Shown piece after piece: positions 60,534-64,000 of a stretch of DNA of 64,000 bases. Both the position numbers and the translations under genes were made by a program. The stretch is from Apostichopus japonicus. Its lineage: Eukaryota; Echinodermata; Holothuroidea; Aspidochirotida; Stichopodidae. Each line of letters opens with the position of its first letter. The stretch's first letter is position 1. The notes beneath the pieces are model-generated. The model was not told where the DNA came from and made no database searches. It saw only the letters and a list, made by a program, of their open reading frames with translations. The DNA lies in assembly GCF_037975245.1 (NCBI RefSeq), contig NC_092568.1, positions 12,175,501 through 12,239,500 on the forward strand, given 5' to 3'.

Positions 60534-60858
60534 TTATGCAGCCTACCGCTCTGCCACCTCACCGCCAAAAACAATTCGAGCACCACCTCAATTTTGAAAC
60601 TTTTCGGTCTGAAAATTGAGATTTTTAGGCATTTTTTGCAAGTGTAGCACGCGTGCACACAGTCCATTTGACGGAAAAAACACACCTGGCTGACTTGTGA
60701 GGATAACCGCCCTTCTGACGTCCTACATGTTTAAAATTGGCGCTTAATTGAATTATTTTTTCTCTCTCTCTCTTTTTTTCTCTTTTTTTTACTTTTTTTT
60801 TGGCCAAGAGCAGGGGGGTCCGGACCCCCTGGACCCCCCTGGATCCGCGCCTGTATTG

Positions 60859-62519
60859 ATCTCATCACTTGTGATTTACATTTTAGCACAAAACACAAAC
60901 AATACATCTTTATGTGAATGGAAAAACAAGAAAGACAAGCAGAATAACCTAACCGAACACGTCGAATCACTTCAGTTCCTTCGAGTTCAAGAAAATGCAT
61001 GCCATTTAAAGTAGCTTGTACTTAGAGGTTGACTACTTACAGTTACGTCTTATTACAGTAACCATTTATAGATGCACTATAAAGTAGAAATATTCGATCT
61101 GGTAGTAAGCTTGGGCAAAGGAAAATTTCGTCCGAAATTGTCTTTGTTATTATTGTAGCACTTGCAATATTGGAATCACTGGCCAAGTGAACGATACCTA
61201 CATGACTGAACGTTGAAACTTACAGTTTCATATGGTCTATGTACATTTGCAGTTTCAGAGGCTAGCTGCGTAGCCAACATATTCTGAGCCGCTCACAAGC
61301 GCCCTCACTTTGTAGGTACCTACAAGACTACTCCCTGGTGTGTTGTCCGCCCAAAAATTATCACCATGAGCAACCGAAAAGTTCTTCCTAATTACTGCAA
61401 GCACTCCACTTGCACTACAATACTGCGTATTTGCAGGCAAATGCAGTTCTAGTTTTGCCTTTAATTGACGTTTCGATTACCACAGCTAGTATGAGGGGGT
61501 AGTGCGGAGTACTGATATTATTTGGAGTGGTTAGGAAAGTGGAAAGGAGAAAATGCGCCATTGTTGCAAAGCGCATCAAGAATGGCACACAAAAACTTCA
61601 GCGGCGTCCACTGCATGAACGTAACGTTCAAGAAGACCTAAGTTTATCATCTGCCTCTTCAAATGATTTCATGATCACGCGCAACATTCTCTCCTGTCGA
61701 CAACCGGTCGGTCAAGTCAATTTACTACAGCGGGTATAATTTCACGCTGCGTTTCATGTCATGATGAACAGGATAAAGCAACTGAATGGTACAGTGATGT
61801 TATCAAATGGAGCCTGCTATTTGAAACAAAACCAAAGAAGAAAGAAAAGCTTTCTAAACTACTGATCAAATTGGTTGTATCTAACAGTCTCCGGCGTCCT
61901 GCCATGACCACTGCTGTAGGGCATACACCACGCCTACTGATTTGGTGTATTGCAAGTTTCTTTTCATGTTTTAGTTACAAGGATTATTTTTTATGTTTCA
62001 ATAGTCTGAAATAACTATACTGACAGTGCAAAAGCCAGGTGGATAGAAGGGAAATTATGGCATTTGAGATATATTTTGGAGAATAAGGAAGATTTAGCAA
62101 AGAGAGTATGGAGAGTTCTGTGCTAAACTTTATCCTAGTTCAAATATATATGGCTACTGCCACAGTGTGCTATTGTGGGTAAATTTTGCGAATGCCATGC
62201 TAGTCCAATCCATCAGCTATCATTTGGTGTGTTGGTCGTGTCAGTAATTGAAATACTTCTCTCAATACGCTCTAGCGCCCTCGGTAACTTTGCTCGGAAC
62301 GGGTGCGCCAGGTTGAGGTGCCTCTTGGTTGCTAAATACATGTGCTGCAATTTAGTCCAAAGCACCCAACGAGCCGGTAGCAATTTATACCACAATCCCC
62401 ACCTCACCCCGGCCTCCCCCTCCCTCTGATCAGGTCTACACACATTCTATATGCATGGGTTCCAATTTGCGTATATTAGGCTAACCCACACTGGATGAAA
62501 TTCCGCGTGTTCTGTAAAA
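60859..62519. other. No gene recognised
   Basis: Spacer upstream of copy D. Short open frames on both strands (for example 61527-61739 and 62213-62443) lack motifs. Confidence 0.4.
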
Positions 62520-62910
62520 TGCGTTTCTATGGTGTCATGGGTATACGTCTAGAAGTTTTCTTCAGTAGTGCGGTGTAAGACGCAGAGTTGCGCGTAAAGA
62601 GTGCGATACGTATGTCTTCCGTGTACGTGGTTGGGCGTATCTCGTAGAGGCGCGACGTGCGGGTTGGATGCAAAGCTGTCTTCGGCATATAACCTTCAAT
62701 GATTTAGCATAGCGGCGAAGGACTTTGTAGACCTAGAAGCGTACTTCGTGGAGGGGACTGCGTGGTCACTGCGCGCGGCGTTTCAGTATATATTACGTCA
62801 CAAGAAAATGACAAACAGAACGAAGATAAACATCACAAGGTATAATAATGTAATATTTTATATTGCAATTGCTTTTCGTTGAAGATAAGTCTATTGTGCG
62901 ATTTCTCAAG
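62520..62910 (+). promoter_or_regulatory. Putative promoter / 5' flank of copy D
   Basis: The last 200 bases align with the copy B flank, with a TATA-like TATAATAAT at 62841-62849 and a half-CRE TTACGTCA at 62793-62800. An in-frame TAA before the ATG and the lack of other ATGs support the start at 62911. Confidence 0.5.
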
Positions 62911-63644
62911 ATGTTCTTTACATTTTCACTGGCAAGCTACTATGCTTCCTCTTACATGGCTAGGAAGTTCACCAAATTTCTGGCATATGGACGAGGTAAG
63001 TTGGAACTATGTACAATGGGATACAAGGTATTCTAAAGTAAAGCCTCATTGAGTCATCTGGAATATTCGTATCGAGAAATGATTCTAACTTGATGGGACA
63101 GTAAGCCCGAATAAAGCGTAATATTTAAGCGCATAAAGTGTTTTATTACGTGATCAATCTCATGCCATAGTGTAAAGCTATACGATGGTAGAGAAGTTAG
63201 TCACGAATTCACTTCGTTACAACGAGGTGCATGGCTTCGGTGTAAACATTCATATTAAGCACACTCAATTGAGATAAAGGTAGCATTGGTAGAATTCTGA
63301 GAGGTTGTCTGCTGTAATTTTAGTTGTTGAATTCTTGTATGAATTACAATTTCATAGGTTTCAATGGTTTATTTTTGTCAAAGGTTTATTGAAAACTTAA
63401 ACCTTTCTTTCATAGAAAGAAAAGGTTTGATTGTGAAAAATTACACACCCCGTCCATAGTGTCGCGTAACAAGATTTATATCTGATCTCTTCATAAAATG
63501 TTTCTGATTCCATATACTTATATAAGGCAAGTCATTGCAAGAAACTGAATTCTTTCTTTATAGTAAGTCAGATAATTTTTCGTTTATCCTCAGCTCAATA
63601 CATCCTCCCAGAAGGATGTTACGGGTACCGTCCTCCGTTTCAAG
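62911..63644 (+). CDS. Micro-exon gene copy D, 5' end (exons 1-2)
   Basis: Exon 1 at 62911-62995 (ATG, 28 codons plus one base) and exon 2 at 63594-63644, both with canonical splice sites and phase 1. The proteins are identical to copy B (MFFTFSLASYYASSYMARK... and AQYILPEGCYGYRPPFQ). All four nucleotide differences from B are synonymous: TTC/TTT, GCC/GCA, GGG/GGA, TAT/TAC. Exon 3, expected about 500 bases later, lies just beyond the window end at 64000. Nothing in the visible part suggests damage. Confidence 0.85.
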
Positions 63645-64000
63645 GTAAGGTGTAGGTCAAAGTCAAATTACGTCATCCAATTATGGTAGAGCATTTATAT
63701 CACGTGATTAACAGCTCCATATAAAAGATGAATAAAATGTAATATCTTAGCAAGTGCCCTCAGTAAAAATGTTGCACTGGAAGGGGAAAGGAGAATGGGG
63801 AGTGGTGGTATAAGAGCGTACAGTACAGCTTAACTAGGTCAGGGCTTGGAGGGTAAGTAGAGGAACCGAGCTTTGAGAATCGGGTTATAGTTAAGCATTT
63901 TTCTCCACGTGTGATTCTTTTTATACTTTTTCCTACCCCGGTGAGTAATTAAGGGAAAGATACAACGACCGTACACTCATATAGCACTACCCTCCCCCAA

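Larger units (their letters stand above)
57849..60858. mobile_element. hAT-like DNA transposon with nested insertions
   Basis: The ends CAGGGGCGGATGCAGG (57854) and CCTGGATCCGCGCCTG (60853) form an imperfect inverted pair and are flanked by TATTG at 57849-57853 and 60854-60858. It carries the family segment with GCGCCACCATCGGTTGGCGC near 57930. A degraded transposase C-terminus lies on the minus strand at 58411-58623. At least two further elements are inserted inside. Confidence 0.65.

Overview
This is AT-rich eukaryotic nuclear DNA: GT-AG introns, LTR and DNA transposons, MITEs and minisatellites, with no prokaryotic gene layout. A secreted type 2 cystatin with the animal intron pattern, a Ty3/Gypsy element and hAT-type transposons point to a marine invertebrate. 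An echinoderm, perhaps a sea cucumber, is my best guess; nothing in the window proves it.

The main content is a tandem family of an unrecognised micro-exon gene on the + strand. Copy A (from the window edge to 4324) has exons 12-23. Copy B (10748-28126) has all 23 exons that I can define. Copy C (about 37575-41242) is a broken fragment with exons 5-12. Copy D (from 62911 past the window end) shows exons 1-2. Internal exons are 36-78 nt, all multiples of three, and all 22 introns are phase 1, so any internal exon can be skipped without a frameshift. The deduced protein is about 410 residues, rich in Thr, Ser, Gln, Asp and Tyr, with a weak N-terminal signal-like stretch and a C-terminal Cys. 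I recognise no known family.

Each copy seen over most of its length is damaged in a different micro-exon. B has an 8.6-kb Ty3/Gypsy retrotransposon (13099-21690, LTRs apparently identical, 4-bp target duplication) inside exon 5. C has a 1.3-kb hAT-like element inside exon 7 and loses exons 1-4 and the end of exon 12. A has lost the exon-19 acceptor, although an AG six bases downstream keeps the frame.

The spacers between copies are themselves duplicated and shuffled. The 5.9-9.8 kb region recurs at 32.6-36.6 kb, and parts of it recur at 31.1-32.6 kb. They hold a tRNA-like SINE head, long poly-G runs and a possible small secreted-protein gene at 28512.

From 41.2 to 62.9 kb the array is interrupted by other sequence: a weak candidate first exon, MITEs at 46.2 and 51.1 kb, a complete three-exon cystatin gene (52291-55303), tandem repeats, and a nest of hAT-type transposons (57854-60853) carrying a degraded transposase C-terminus on the minus strand.
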